From: JAOBAU01 sp034667465 | Lineage (GTDB): Bacteria > Acidobacteriota > Thermoanaerobaculia > Gp7-AA8 | Direction: 5' to 3' | Assembly: GCA_034667465.1 (NCBI GenBank) | Contig: JAXDJV010000013.1 | Location: 299,235 to 363,234, forward strand | Length of the DNA: 64,000 bases | In this document: positions 7,914 to 16,234 of the stretch, one piece after another | How the letters are laid out: every line of letters starts with the position of its first letter | Numbering within the stretch: position 1 is the stretch's first letter | Translations under genes and position numbers: made by a program | Notes under the pieces: model-generated | The model's input: only the letters and a program-made list of their open reading frames with translations | What the model was told of the DNA's origin: nothing | Database searches by the model: none

Positions 7914-10015
7914 CGTCGTGCCTCCTCAATTTGCGCGAGCAGCTCGCGGCCGCGCTGCTGCAGCGTGCGATGCAGCCCGCGATTGAAAACGAATCGAAGG
8001 AACGTGCGCGCGCGGCGGACGGCGCGGCCGGCTCGATCGAAGTAGTGAATCGTATAGACGAGCGTGAACGGAAGCGCCAGGGCGTATGCGAGCGCCCACA
8101 TCGGTGAGGCCAGCCGCGCGACGAGCGCGATGCCGATCAGCCACGTCAGCGGAAAGATCGCGAAGCCGTAGAAGATCGCGTTCGACGCCCAGTGATCGAG
8201 GTCGACGGAGAGCTTTCGCGTCAGCGCGCGATCGAGCGCGAAGGCGACTCCGTGCTGCACGACGCCGATGGTGAAGAAGACGGCGCCGGCAACGAGCAGC
8301 TCGACTTCGCGAAAGACGAAGAAGAGCGCCTGTGCCGGATGCATCCGGAGAAAGAGCTCGCGCTGCGCGATGCCGTGACGCCGCAACTCGCGCCGATAGT
8401 CGCGAAGGCCGGCGACGAGCGGCGCGAGCTCGTCGCGATCGGCACGGTCATAGTCCTCGCGCAGCGACGCGAGGAGTTGCGCGCGCGCGCGGTAGTCGCT
8501 CTCTTCCTGATCGAGCGCGCGCGGCTCTTCACCGCGCGTCGCGATCAGCTCCGCGGTCCAGCGGAGCCAGAGCGCTTCGCGAACGCTCCCGAAGTTCGCG
8601 GTCAGCGCGCGGATCCGTTCGTCGATCAGCTGTGTGAGCGTGCGCGCGTCGACGTCGGTCGGAATCGCGAACGGCTCGCCGAATCGGACGAGCACCGATG
8701 ACCGGAACCGCTGCTTGGCGTCGTAGTGCAGACCGACCGGAACGATGCGAAGTCCCTCGTGTGCGGCGGCGAAATCGAGCGCGGCCCGCGCGGCGCCGGT
8801 CTTCAGCTCGCGCATCGACGCGTCGGAGTGGCTGATTCCCTCCGGGAAGATGCAGACGGCGCCGCCGCGTGCGAGGCGCTCGCGAATCGCGGCGAAGGAA
8901 TCGACGTTCTTCACGACGTCGCGCGCGTTGTCCTGCGGCCGATAGAACGGCACGACGTCGGCGATCCACGCTACCGCGGCCAGCAGTGGATTGCGTCGCA
9001 GCGCCGCTTTCGCGGTGAGCGCGACGCGTCGCGGCGTCGCGGCGGTGACGACGAGCCCGTCGACGAGACCGTTCGTGTGATTCGCGACGAGGAGCAGCGG
9101 ACCGCCGGCGGGAACGTCTCCTTCGACGTCGACACGATCGAAGAAGAGTGAAACGCCGGCGCGCGAGAGCGCTGCGAAGAGCGTTCGCGCGTGCTGCAGA
9201 CGCGGTCGCGCGAATCGGCGCAGCGCCACGCGATCGGCGACGAACGCGATCGCGAAGCCGGCGAGGATGTCGGCTACGTAGTGGTAACGCAGCACGATCG
9301 TCGAGATCGCGATCAGCATCACGATCGGCGCCCACGTCAGGCCGCGCACGCGGTTGCGTCGCAGATCGAAAAGACAGAGGTACGCCGACGCGCCGACGTG
9401 CAGGCTCGGAAACGCGCCGTGATTGCCGCCGGTGGCGGCGACCGATTGCAGCACGAGGTCGTGAAAGCGTCCGCCGTGCAGCGGCATCGCGAATGCGTAG
9501 TACTCGACCGGACCGCGCGCCGGAACGAAGAGGTAACCGAGGTATGAGATCGCGTAGACGACGGCGAGCCCGAGGACGAAGACGGCGCGCTCGTGGCGCT
9601 CGCGGCCGATCGTGCCGAGCATGATCGAGAGCCAGAGGTACGGGATGAAGATGCCGTAGATGGCGCTGAAAAACTCGAGCACGCGCGGCGTGACGAACTG
9701 CTGCGCGACGAGCGCGGGATCGTGGCCAAAGAAAACTGCGCGATCGAAACGTGCGAGCAGCGGATCGAATGAGCGTCCCATGAGCACGAAGCCGGGCTCC
9801 GCGAGCGTCGAGTAGAGTGTCATCAGCACGGTGACGACGGCGATAGCGCTGACGATCGGCGCGTCGAAGCGATGCGCAGCGGCGATGACGATGAGAACCG
9901 CGACGGCGATGACGAGATGGAGCGGCAGCGCGGCGCGCGCACCGATGGCGAAGGCGGTGCAGACGATGGTCAGCAGCGCCGCGACGATGATCTCGCTGAG
10001 CGTGAGCCGGCGCAT
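7910..10015 (-). CDS. PAP2-superfamily membrane phosphatase/transferase fused to a 1-acylglycerol-phosphate acyltransferase-like domain
   Basis: 701 residues from the ATG at 10015; the longer open frame upstream runs through the divergent gene and lacks homology. Residues 1 to about 290 are a multi-pass PAP2/AUR1-like domain with GAFPSLHVGAS and RYHYVADILAG, the conserved C2 and C3 blocks. Residues from about 310 form a PlsC-type acyltransferase with VANHTNGLVDG as the HxnD block and CIFPEGISHSD as the FPEG block. Further membrane helices follow near the C-terminus. The combination suggests a lipid-remodelling enzyme that handles both head-group phosphate and acyl chains at the inner membrane. 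Its stop overlaps the PEP enzyme start by 4 bp. Confidence 0.82.
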   Translation of the reverse strand: MRRLTLSEIIVAALLTIVCTAFAIGARAALPLHLVIAVAVLIVIAAAHRFDAPIVSAIAVVTVLMTLYSTLAEPGFVLMGRSFDPLLARFDRAVFFGHDPALVAQQFVTPRVLEFFSAIYGIFIPYLWLSIMLGTIGRERHERAVFVLGLAVVYAISYLGYLFVPARGPVEYYAFAMPLHGGRFHDLVLQSVAATGGNHGAFPSLHVGASAYLCLFDLRRNRVRGLTWAPIVMLIAISTIVLRYHYVADILAGFAIAFVADRVALRRFARPRLQHARTLFAALSRAGVSLFFDRVDVEGDVPAGGPLLLVANHTNGLVDGLVVTAATPRRVALTAKAALRRNPLLAAVAWIADVVPFYRPQDNARDVVKNVDSFAAIRERLARGGAVCIFPEGISHSDASMRELKTGAARAALDFAAAHEGLRIVPVGLHYDAKQRFRSSVLVRFGEPFAIPTDVDARTLTQLIDERIRALTANFGSVREALWLRWTAELIATRGEEPRALDQEESDYRARAQLLASLREDYDRADRDELAPLVAGLRDYRRELRRHGIAQRELFLRMHPAQALFFVFREVELLVAGAVFFTIGVVQHGVAFALDRALTRKLSVDLDHWASNAIFYGFAIFPLTWLIGIALVARLASPMWALAYALALPFTLVYTIHYFDRAGRAVRRARTFLRFVFNRGLHRTLQQRGRELLAQIEEARR

Positions 10016-10031
10016 GTCGGGGAGTTGACGA

Positions 10032-10553
10032 GTGCCGACGATCTTCTCACATCCCGCGGTGCCGCTCGTGCTGCGCCGAGTGTTCGGCGAACTGCCATCG
10101 CGTGTCATCGCTGCCGGGATCATCGGCTCGATCCTGCCCGACGTCGACGTGATCGGCTTCCGTTTCCACATTCCGTACGGAAGCACGTTCGGACATCGCG
10201 GCTTCACGCATTCGATCGTCTTCGCGCTGCTTTGCGGGGCGGCCGGAGCGCTGATCGGGCGTCGATGGAACGCATTTCTTTTCGTGTTCCTGGCGACGCT
10301 GTCTCATCCAATTCTCGACGCCATGACGAACGGCGGCCGCGGCGTCGCCTTCTTCTCGCCATTCAGCAATCACCGCTACTTCTTTCCGTGGCGTCCGATC
10401 AAAGTCTCCCCGATCGGCGCGATCGACGCCGGCGTGTTGTTGAGCGAGTTGCGCTGGGTGTGGCTGCCATGTGGTGCCGTCGCGCTGCTGGCGACGCTTA
10501 CGCGAAGATGGTCGCGAGCGGGAGAGCCAGACCCGGGAACTGCGGCGAGGTGA
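10032..10553 (+). CDS. YdjM/DUF457-like membrane-bound metal-dependent hydrolase
   Basis: 173 residues from a GTG start, divergent from the fusion gene with only 16 bp between the two starts. Conserved family motifs are GSILPDVDVIGF, GHRGFTHS (His-rich) and LSHPILDAMTNGG, followed by FFSPFSNHRYFFPW. Three or four hydrophobic segments are present. YdjM-like proteins are inner-membrane proteins of uncertain activity, LexA-regulated in E. coli. The 3' end overlaps the convergent Uma2 gene by 56 bp. Confidence 0.83.
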   Translation: MPTIFSHPAVPLVLRRVFGELPSRVIAAGIIGSILPDVDVIGFRFHIPYGSTFGHRGFTHSIVFALLCGAAGALIGRRWNAFLFVFLATLSHPILDAMTNGGRGVAFFSPFSNHRYFFPWRPIKVSPIGAIDAGVLLSELRWVWLPCGAVALLATLTRRWSRAGEPDPGTAAR

Positions 10554-11043
10554 GCGTGTCGTTGTCCCGCAGTTCCGCAACGGTCTCGTAGCGGGCACCG
10601 GCAAGGCGGAGAACTTTCACCGTCTTCGCAGCCGGGTCTACGATCCAGTACTCGGTGACTCCGAAGCGTTCGTACAGTTCCCGCTTGACCGTTTCGTCGC
10701 GACGTTTCGTCGAGTTCGAGAGAGCCTCAACGACAAGGTCGGGGGCACCAACGACTCCGCGGAACTCGATTCGCGATGCGTTTTGATCTCTGACAAAGAG
10801 AACGTCAGGCTGAACGACATTCGCCGGCGAGAGGATGACGTCCAGCGGAGCCATCGCCACGCGGCCTCCACCCTCACGCAGCAGATAGCCGTGCAGCGCG
10901 GCGGCGATATTCAGGATGGCGAACTGGTGAGGACTGTTTGGCGCAGGAACCACGAAAAGCTCTCCATCGATGAGCTCATACCGCTGCCCGTCGTCGGGCA
11001 TGCGGACGTAGTCTTCGTAAGTCAGCTTCGTCGCGGTCGCCAC
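10498..11043 (-). CDS. Uma2-family (DUF820) putative endonuclease
   Basis: 181 residues from the GTG at 11043. The open frame extends to 11196, but that extension runs back into treY and lacks homology. Family features: MATATKLTYEDYVRMPDDGQ at the N-terminus, RYELIDGEL, and the PD-(D/E)XK-like core VVQPDVLFV followed by PDLVVEALS and EYWIVDP. Uma2 proteins are abundant in cyanobacteria and Acidobacteriota and are of unknown substrate. The start is only 31 bp from the treY stop, so it is probably read from the same minus-strand transcript. Confidence 0.85.
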   Translation of the reverse strand: MATATKLTYEDYVRMPDDGQRYELIDGELFVVPAPNSPHQFAILNIAAALHGYLLREGGGRVAMAPLDVILSPANVVQPDVLFVRDQNASRIEFRGVVGAPDLVVEALSNSTKRRDETVKRELYERFGVTEYWIVDPAAKTVKVLRLAGARYETVAELRDNDTLTSPQFPGLALPLATIFA

Positions 11044-11074
11044 GCCTTGATCTTCCCTCGGTCGCCCCACTTCG

Positions 11075-13798
11075 TCAAACGCGCTCGAGCATCGCCACCG
11101 GAAATGTCGCGAATACATCCGCGAGCCGCAGCGCGTCGCCGCTCCACGTCTCCCCGGTGAAGACATTGCGCCATGTTCCTTCGGGAGGAACGGCAATCGT
11201 CCGATCGCCCCACACCTCGCCGAGCGGAGACGTTCCCGGCTCGACGAGCTTCGTCACGAGGTGCGGTACCGCGACGACCAGCTCTTCACCGCGCGCGAAT
11301 GCGGCGACGTTCGGGCCGCCGTCGATCGGCGCGTATCCGGCATCGCGAAACAGCTCCTCCCGCCGCGCGCGCAACTCCAGCGCTTTCCACGTCACGTAGA
11401 GCTTCACTCGCGCGTCGCGCCAGCGGCGCAGCATCGTGCCGAAGTCGAGCGTCTTCGCCGTCGCGAGCTTTCTGAGCATGGCGCGACGCGTGTCGTAATC
11501 GACCGGCCGCCGATTGTCGGGATCGACGAGGCTGAAATCCCACAACTCTGTTCCCTGATAGAAATCGGGGACGCCGGGCGACGCGATCTTCAGTACGACC
11601 TGCGCAATCGAATTGAGAAATCCGTAGAACGCGACACGCTTCTGAAAATCGGCGAACGCGGCGCGGAATTCGTCGTCGTTCACGACCGCTTCGCCGAACG
11701 CGAGCAACGCCTCCTCGTATGCGGCGTTCGGCGCGATCCAGCTCGTATGTGTCTTCGCCTCGCGCGCGGCCTTCTCGAGATATTGCTTCAGCCGATCGGC
11801 GACCGTCGCCTGCTCTTCCTCATCGAGCGGCCACATACCGACGAGCGTCTGATAGACGAGCAGTTCTTCGTTCGGCGCCGGGACGCCGTCGCGACGATGT
11901 TTCTTCGTCAGCTCCGACCAGCGCATCACCTGCTCCTGCCATTCGCCGGCGAGCTCGGAGAGCACATTGATTCGCGCGCGCACATCCTCGCTCCGTTTCG
12001 TGTCGTGCGTCGACGTCGCATTGAGCGTATGTGGCCACGTATGCGCGATCGCTTCATTGCGGCGATGCAGTTCCGCGAGTCCGTCGAACGGCGCGTCGCG
12101 GCCCGGCTCGCCGCCGACGTCGTTCATCGAGATCAGTCGATTGAAGTTATAGAACGCGGTGTCCTCGACTCCTTTCGCCATGACGCGGCCGGTGAACTGC
12201 TGCCAGCGCAGGACGAAGGCCAGCCAGCGATCGCGCTCCGCCGCCACATAAGACGGCGGATCGACGAGCAGCACGCGTTCCATGAACGCAAAGATCCGCT
12301 CGTCGATTAGTGACGATGCGCGACGCCGAGCCTTTGCGACCGCTTCGCCGAGGTAATGGCGATCGGCGTCAGAGACCTCGCCCTCGCGGATGTAGGTGCG
12401 ATAGACCGGCATGCACGCGGTGATTTCCGTAAGAGCGGACAGCAGATCGGTCGGCGCGAAGTCGCGGCCGTTGCGATCGTCCATCGCCAGTTTCGAGATT
12501 TGTTTGCCGAGCGCGCGCATTTCGCCGGAGAAGAGCTCCTGAATGACCTGCTTCTTGCGTTCGTAGACGATCTCTTCAAACGATTTCGTAATGCCGGTGA
12601 AGTCGCGATAGAAGGTCGTCAGCTCCGCCACTCCGGCGTCGTTGATGAAGACCGTATTCAGCGTATCGAGGAAGTCGTAACCGGTCGTGCCGCTCACCGG
12701 AAAATCCTCCGGCAGCTCTTCATCCTTCGCGAGGATTTTTTCGACGACGACATAAAACTGCTTCGAACCCGAATCGTCGGGATCGGCGAGCCGCAACTGC
12801 ATTTTCTTCATGTGGCCGATCGGATCGTAAAGACCGTCGATGTGATCGATCCGCAGTCCCGTTACTTTCCCCTCCGCGATCAGCTCGAGCGTCCGCCGAT
12901 TGCGCGCTTCGAAAACTTCCGGATTTTCGACACGGACGCCGACGAGATCGGTGACGTCGAAGAATCGCCGGTAATTAATTTTCTCGCTCGCAATGCGCCA
13001 GTACGCGAGGCGATACCACTGCGCATCGAGCAGCGCGTCGAGCGCATTGAAACTCTCCGCATCGCCGGCGGTGCCGTTCAGTTTCTCAATGGCGTGTTCG
13101 AGCGCGTCGCGGAATTGCGCGTCCTGTTCGTAAATCCGCCAGATCGTGCTCTTGAGGAATTTGCTGTTCGGCACGGCTTCATCGCCGGCCATCAATTCAC
13201 GTAATTCGACGCCGGCGCCTTCGGTCGGCAGCGAATCGACACACTCACGCAGGACGAGTCGATAAGACTCGGGCGCCAGCGGCAGACGATGGTCGTAATA
13301 CTGGAAAAAGAATCCGTCCTGATCGAACCCCAGCCGGATTTCCTGCGCTTCGACCGCTTCGCCGTACGGGCGACCGAGAATCGGCAGGAGCACGCGATTC
13401 GCGGTGCGGCCGTGGGCGGTGACCGGACTCCAGTCGATGTCGAAGTAATGGAGGAAACGCGAGTGCGGCCCGTTTTCGAGGACGCTGATCCACCAGACGT
13501 TCTCCGGGCTGGCGGCCATGTGATTCGGCACGATGTCGAGGAGAAAGCCGAGCTTTCGTTCCTGCAGCTCGGCGTGCAGCGCATTGAAATCGTCGTCGGT
13601 GCCGAGCTCCGGATTCAAAGCCGTGGCATCGACGACGTCGTAGCCGTGCGTGCTTCCTTTACGCGCCTTGAGGATTGGCGAGGCGTAGATGTCGGAGATG
13701 CCGAGGTCCGCGAGATACGACGCGATGCCGCGAGCGTCGTCGAATGTGAACGAAGCGTTGAACTGGATGCGGTACGTGGCCGCCGGAACGCGATACAT
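11075..13798 (-). CDS. treY: Malto-oligosyltrehalose synthase (GH13)
   Basis: 907 residues. It converts the reducing-end glucose pair of maltodextrin to an alpha,alpha-1,1 (trehalosyl) linkage in the cytoplasm. The N-terminus RVPAATYRIQFNASFTFDDA is diagnostic of TreY. Others are SPILKARKGSTHGYDVVD, DIVPNHMA (region I), LRIDHIDGLYDP (nucleophile Asp), VVEKILAKDEELP (acid/base Glu) and TSTHDTKRSEDVRAR (region IV). Length is within the usual range. It works with TreZ, encoded upstream; the two are separated by a small PKD-protein gene. Confidence 0.97.
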   Translation of the reverse strand: MYRVPAATYRIQFNASFTFDDARGIASYLADLGISDIYASPILKARKGSTHGYDVVDATALNPELGTDDDFNALHAELQERKLGFLLDIVPNHMAASPENVWWISVLENGPHSRFLHYFDIDWSPVTAHGRTANRVLLPILGRPYGEAVEAQEIRLGFDQDGFFFQYYDHRLPLAPESYRLVLRECVDSLPTEGAGVELRELMAGDEAVPNSKFLKSTIWRIYEQDAQFRDALEHAIEKLNGTAGDAESFNALDALLDAQWYRLAYWRIASEKINYRRFFDVTDLVGVRVENPEVFEARNRRTLELIAEGKVTGLRIDHIDGLYDPIGHMKKMQLRLADPDDSGSKQFYVVVEKILAKDEELPEDFPVSGTTGYDFLDTLNTVFINDAGVAELTTFYRDFTGITKSFEEIVYERKKQVIQELFSGEMRALGKQISKLAMDDRNGRDFAPTDLLSALTEITACMPVYRTYIREGEVSDADRHYLGEAVAKARRRASSLIDERIFAFMERVLLVDPPSYVAAERDRWLAFVLRWQQFTGRVMAKGVEDTAFYNFNRLISMNDVGGEPGRDAPFDGLAELHRRNEAIAHTWPHTLNATSTHDTKRSEDVRARINVLSELAGEWQEQVMRWSELTKKHRRDGVPAPNEELLVYQTLVGMWPLDEEEQATVADRLKQYLEKAAREAKTHTSWIAPNAAYEEALLAFGEAVVNDDEFRAAFADFQKRVAFYGFLNSIAQVVLKIASPGVPDFYQGTELWDFSLVDPDNRRPVDYDTRRAMLRKLATAKTLDFGTMLRRWRDARVKLYVTWKALELRARREELFRDAGYAPIDGGPNVAAFARGEELVVAVPHLVTKLVEPGTSPLGEVWGDRTIAVPPEGTWRNVFTGETWSGDALRLADVFATFPVAMLERV

Positions 13799-13822
13799 CG
13801 TTCCGGGAGGGGTGCACGAGCC

Positions 13823-14299
13823 CTACCACCTCCCGCCGCGGAAGACCATTTCGGCCCGGACGGCGTCGAATGGGTTACCGCCGCCAAACCCGGGCGGAGG
13901 TGGCGGCGATGTCCTGCGTACGACGCGTTGCCGGCCCGGCGCCCGGACAGTGATCGTGGAAGTGAGGACCACCGATTGAACGGGCGACGTAATGCGAAGG
14001 GAGACGTTGTATGTGCCCGGCGCGTAGATGTGGACCACTCTCTGCGCGGTCGCGGCCGCGGTTCCGTCACCGAAATCCCATTGAAATGTATGGACACTGC
14101 ACGCGAGACTGACGCCGAACGTCTCGAAGCCGAAGACGATCGGATCGTACGCAACGCAACCGGCACCTTGCGACGAACAGCTGCCGCTGACATTCGCCCA
14201 GGTGATGTAGACGTTGTAGTTTGTGAGAGGCGGACATGCGTCGGCGCTCGCCGTCCCGGCGAGGAGCAACAGCGCCATTCCGATCGTCGCGAATCTCAT
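13823..14299 (-). CDS. Small secreted PKD-domain protein
   Basis: 158 residues from the ATG at 14299, chosen because a GGGGG ribosome site precedes it and a signal peptide follows (MRFATIGMALLLLAGTASA). A PKD fold is indicated by FQWDFGDGTAAATA and HIYAPGTYNVSLRI. A proline-rich stretch (SPPPPPGFGGG) precedes the C-terminus. PKD domains usually mediate protein or glycan contacts outside the cell. It lies between treZ and treY, but an intrinsic terminator separates it from treZ. A direct role in trehalose metabolism is unlikely. Confidence 0.75.
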   Translation of the reverse strand: MRFATIGMALLLLAGTASADACPPLTNYNVYITWANVSGSCSSQGAGCVAYDPIVFGFETFGVSLACSVHTFQWDFGDGTAAATAQRVVHIYAPGTYNVSLRITSPVQSVVLTSTITVRAPGRQRVVRRTSPPPPPGFGGGNPFDAVRAEMVFRGGRW

Positions 14300-14309
14300 C
14301 GTTTCCCCC

Positions 14310-14344
14310 AAAACAGAAACGGCACAGCCGTGAGGCTGCGCCGT
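14310..14344 (-). terminator. Intrinsic terminator downstream of treZ
   Basis: On the minus strand, stem ACGGCGCAGCC with loop TCAC pairs to GGCTGTGCCGT with one mismatch, followed by TTCTGTTTT. It begins 27 bp past the treZ stop and overlaps the leader of the PKD gene. Confidence 0.75.
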
Positions 14345-14370
14345 CCGTTCTTCGATCTGTTTTGCGCAGA

Positions 14371-16197
14371 CTAATCCATCTTTCGGAGCAGTGCAAAACC
14401 GGATGGGGAAATCGTCGGCGAATCGCTGAGCAATGGACGCCATTCGCCCGACCACGGCAGGTCGATCGTCTGCACGTTCTTGCTGAAATTGAACGCGACG
14501 ATCACCTCATCGTCGCCGGCGACGCGTCGCACGAGCAGCGTGCCGCGTTCCTCGTCGGCCTTCGTTTCAACGCCGCGCAAATCGAGCGATCGCAGCGCCG
14601 GAATCTCGCGCCGCAGCCGCAGCAACTCGCCATAGAACCGCCGCAGCGCCGCGTGCTCTTCGACCTTCAGCCGTTCCCACTGCAGTTTCGAGCGATTGAA
14701 CGTTGCCTCGTCATGCGGATCGGGCGGCTCCCCTTCCCACGTGAAGTCGTCGAACTCTTCCTTCCGTCCTTTGCGAACGGCTTCGATCAGATCGTCGTCG
14801 GAGTGCGACGTGAAGTAGAGAAACGGCGCTTGCTCGCCATACTCCTCGCCCATGAAGAGCATCGGAATGAATGGCGAGAGGACGACCGCGACGGCGATCA
14901 GCCGCAGCTGGTCGTACGTGACCAAGGCCGCGAGCCGCTCACCCAGCATTCGGTTGCCGACCTGGTCGTGATTTTGTGCGCAGACGACGAACTTCGCGCC
15001 GTCGCTCGTTTTCGGTCGTAGCCCGAACTTCCGTCCACGATACGAAGAATGCTGGCCGACATACAGATAGCCGGTCGTGAAGACGCGGGCGAGGTCGTTG
15101 ACTCCGAAGAAGCCGGAGTAGTAGCCGTCGCGCTCGCCCGTCAGGATGACGTGCAGCGAGTGATGAAAGTCATCGCTCCACTGCGAGTCGAAGCCGAGGC
15201 CGAAGTCGTCTTTCGGAGTGATGACGCGCGGATCGTTGAGATCACTTTCAGCGATCGCATAAGCGCGCCGTCCGAGTTGTTCGGCGCGCTCGTGAACGGC
15301 GGCGCAGAGGTCCTGCAGGAACGGCTCGGCGGAGTGATCGATGATCGCGTGGACGGCATCGACGCGCAGTCCGTCAATGTGAAACTCATCGATCCACTGC
15401 AGCGCGTTGTGAATGAAAAACCAGCGAACGAAATCGCTCCGCGGTCCGTCGAAGTTGAGCGCCAGTCCCCACGGCGTTTTGTAGCGATCGGTGAAGTACG
15501 GGCCGAACTGCGCGAGGTAATTCCCCTCGGGGCCGTGGTGGTTGTAGACGACGTCGAGCACGAGTGCGAGACCGCGCGCGTGACAGGCATCAACGAGTCG
15601 TTTGAGTCCGCGCGGACCGCCGTACGAACTCTGCGCCGCGCCGACGTAGACGCCGTCATAGCCCCAGTTGCGCGTTCCGGGAAACTGCGCGATCGGCAGC
15701 AACTCGATGACCGTGATTCCGAGCTCTTTCAGTTCGTCGAGATGCGCGATGACCGCGTCGAACGTTCCTTCCGGCGTGAACGTGCCGACGTGCAGCTCGT
15801 AGACGACGGAGTCCTCGAGCGCGACGCCTGTCCAGCCGTTGTCGGTCCAGTCGAAATCGGCGCCGACGACTTCCGAGAGATCGTGCACGCCGAGCGGCTG
15901 CAGTCGTGACGCAGGATCGGGACGCTCTTCGGCTTCATCGAGCACGAACTTGTAGCGCGCGCCTTCGCCGCACGAGACGGTCGCTTCGAAGTAACCGTCG
16001 TCCGTCTTCGTCATGGCGATCCGCTCATCGCGCGGTGCGATCAGGTGAAGGTCAACACGTTGACGGTCGGGTGCCCAGACGCGGAACTCGGTGCGATCGG
16101 ACGTCATGACGGTCGCACCGAGCCGCTTTCGCAACGCGGCCGGCGCTCCCGATCGCAGCTCCATCTCCGGCGGGAGCTCAGCACCCGGCGCCGCCAT
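14371..16197 (-). CDS. treZ: Malto-oligosyltrehalose trehalohydrolase (GH13)
   Basis: About 608 residues from the ATG at 16197. Other in-frame ATGs at 16275, 16164 and 16107 are possible, and the last looks too short because RKRLGATVMTSDRTEFRVWA is already family-like. The enzyme hydrolyses the maltosyl-trehalose bond made by TreY, releasing trehalose. Motifs: FRVWAPDRQRVDLHL (CBM48-like N-domain), YELHVGTFTPEGTFDA, LDVVYNHHGPEGNY, GLRVDAVHAI (nucleophile Asp), YAIAESDLNDPR (acid Glu), CAQNHDQVGNRMLGER and MLFMGEEYGE. It follows glgB on the same strand with about 37 bp between stop and this start. Confidence 0.95.
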   Translation of the reverse strand: MAAPGAELPPEMELRSGAPAALRKRLGATVMTSDRTEFRVWAPDRQRVDLHLIAPRDERIAMTKTDDGYFEATVSCGEGARYKFVLDEAEERPDPASRLQPLGVHDLSEVVGADFDWTDNGWTGVALEDSVVYELHVGTFTPEGTFDAVIAHLDELKELGITVIELLPIAQFPGTRNWGYDGVYVGAAQSSYGGPRGLKRLVDACHARGLALVLDVVYNHHGPEGNYLAQFGPYFTDRYKTPWGLALNFDGPRSDFVRWFFIHNALQWIDEFHIDGLRVDAVHAIIDHSAEPFLQDLCAAVHERAEQLGRRAYAIAESDLNDPRVITPKDDFGLGFDSQWSDDFHHSLHVILTGERDGYYSGFFGVNDLARVFTTGYLYVGQHSSYRGRKFGLRPKTSDGAKFVVCAQNHDQVGNRMLGERLAALVTYDQLRLIAVAVVLSPFIPMLFMGEEYGEQAPFLYFTSHSDDDLIEAVRKGRKEEFDDFTWEGEPPDPHDEATFNRSKLQWERLKVEEHAALRRFYGELLRLRREIPALRSLDLRGVETKADEERGTLLVRRVAGDDEVIVAFNFSKNVQTIDLPWSGEWRPLLSDSPTISPSGFALLRKMD

Positions 16198-16234
16198 TCC
16201 GAACTGACCGACATGCGGCGGAACGGTATCGTCG

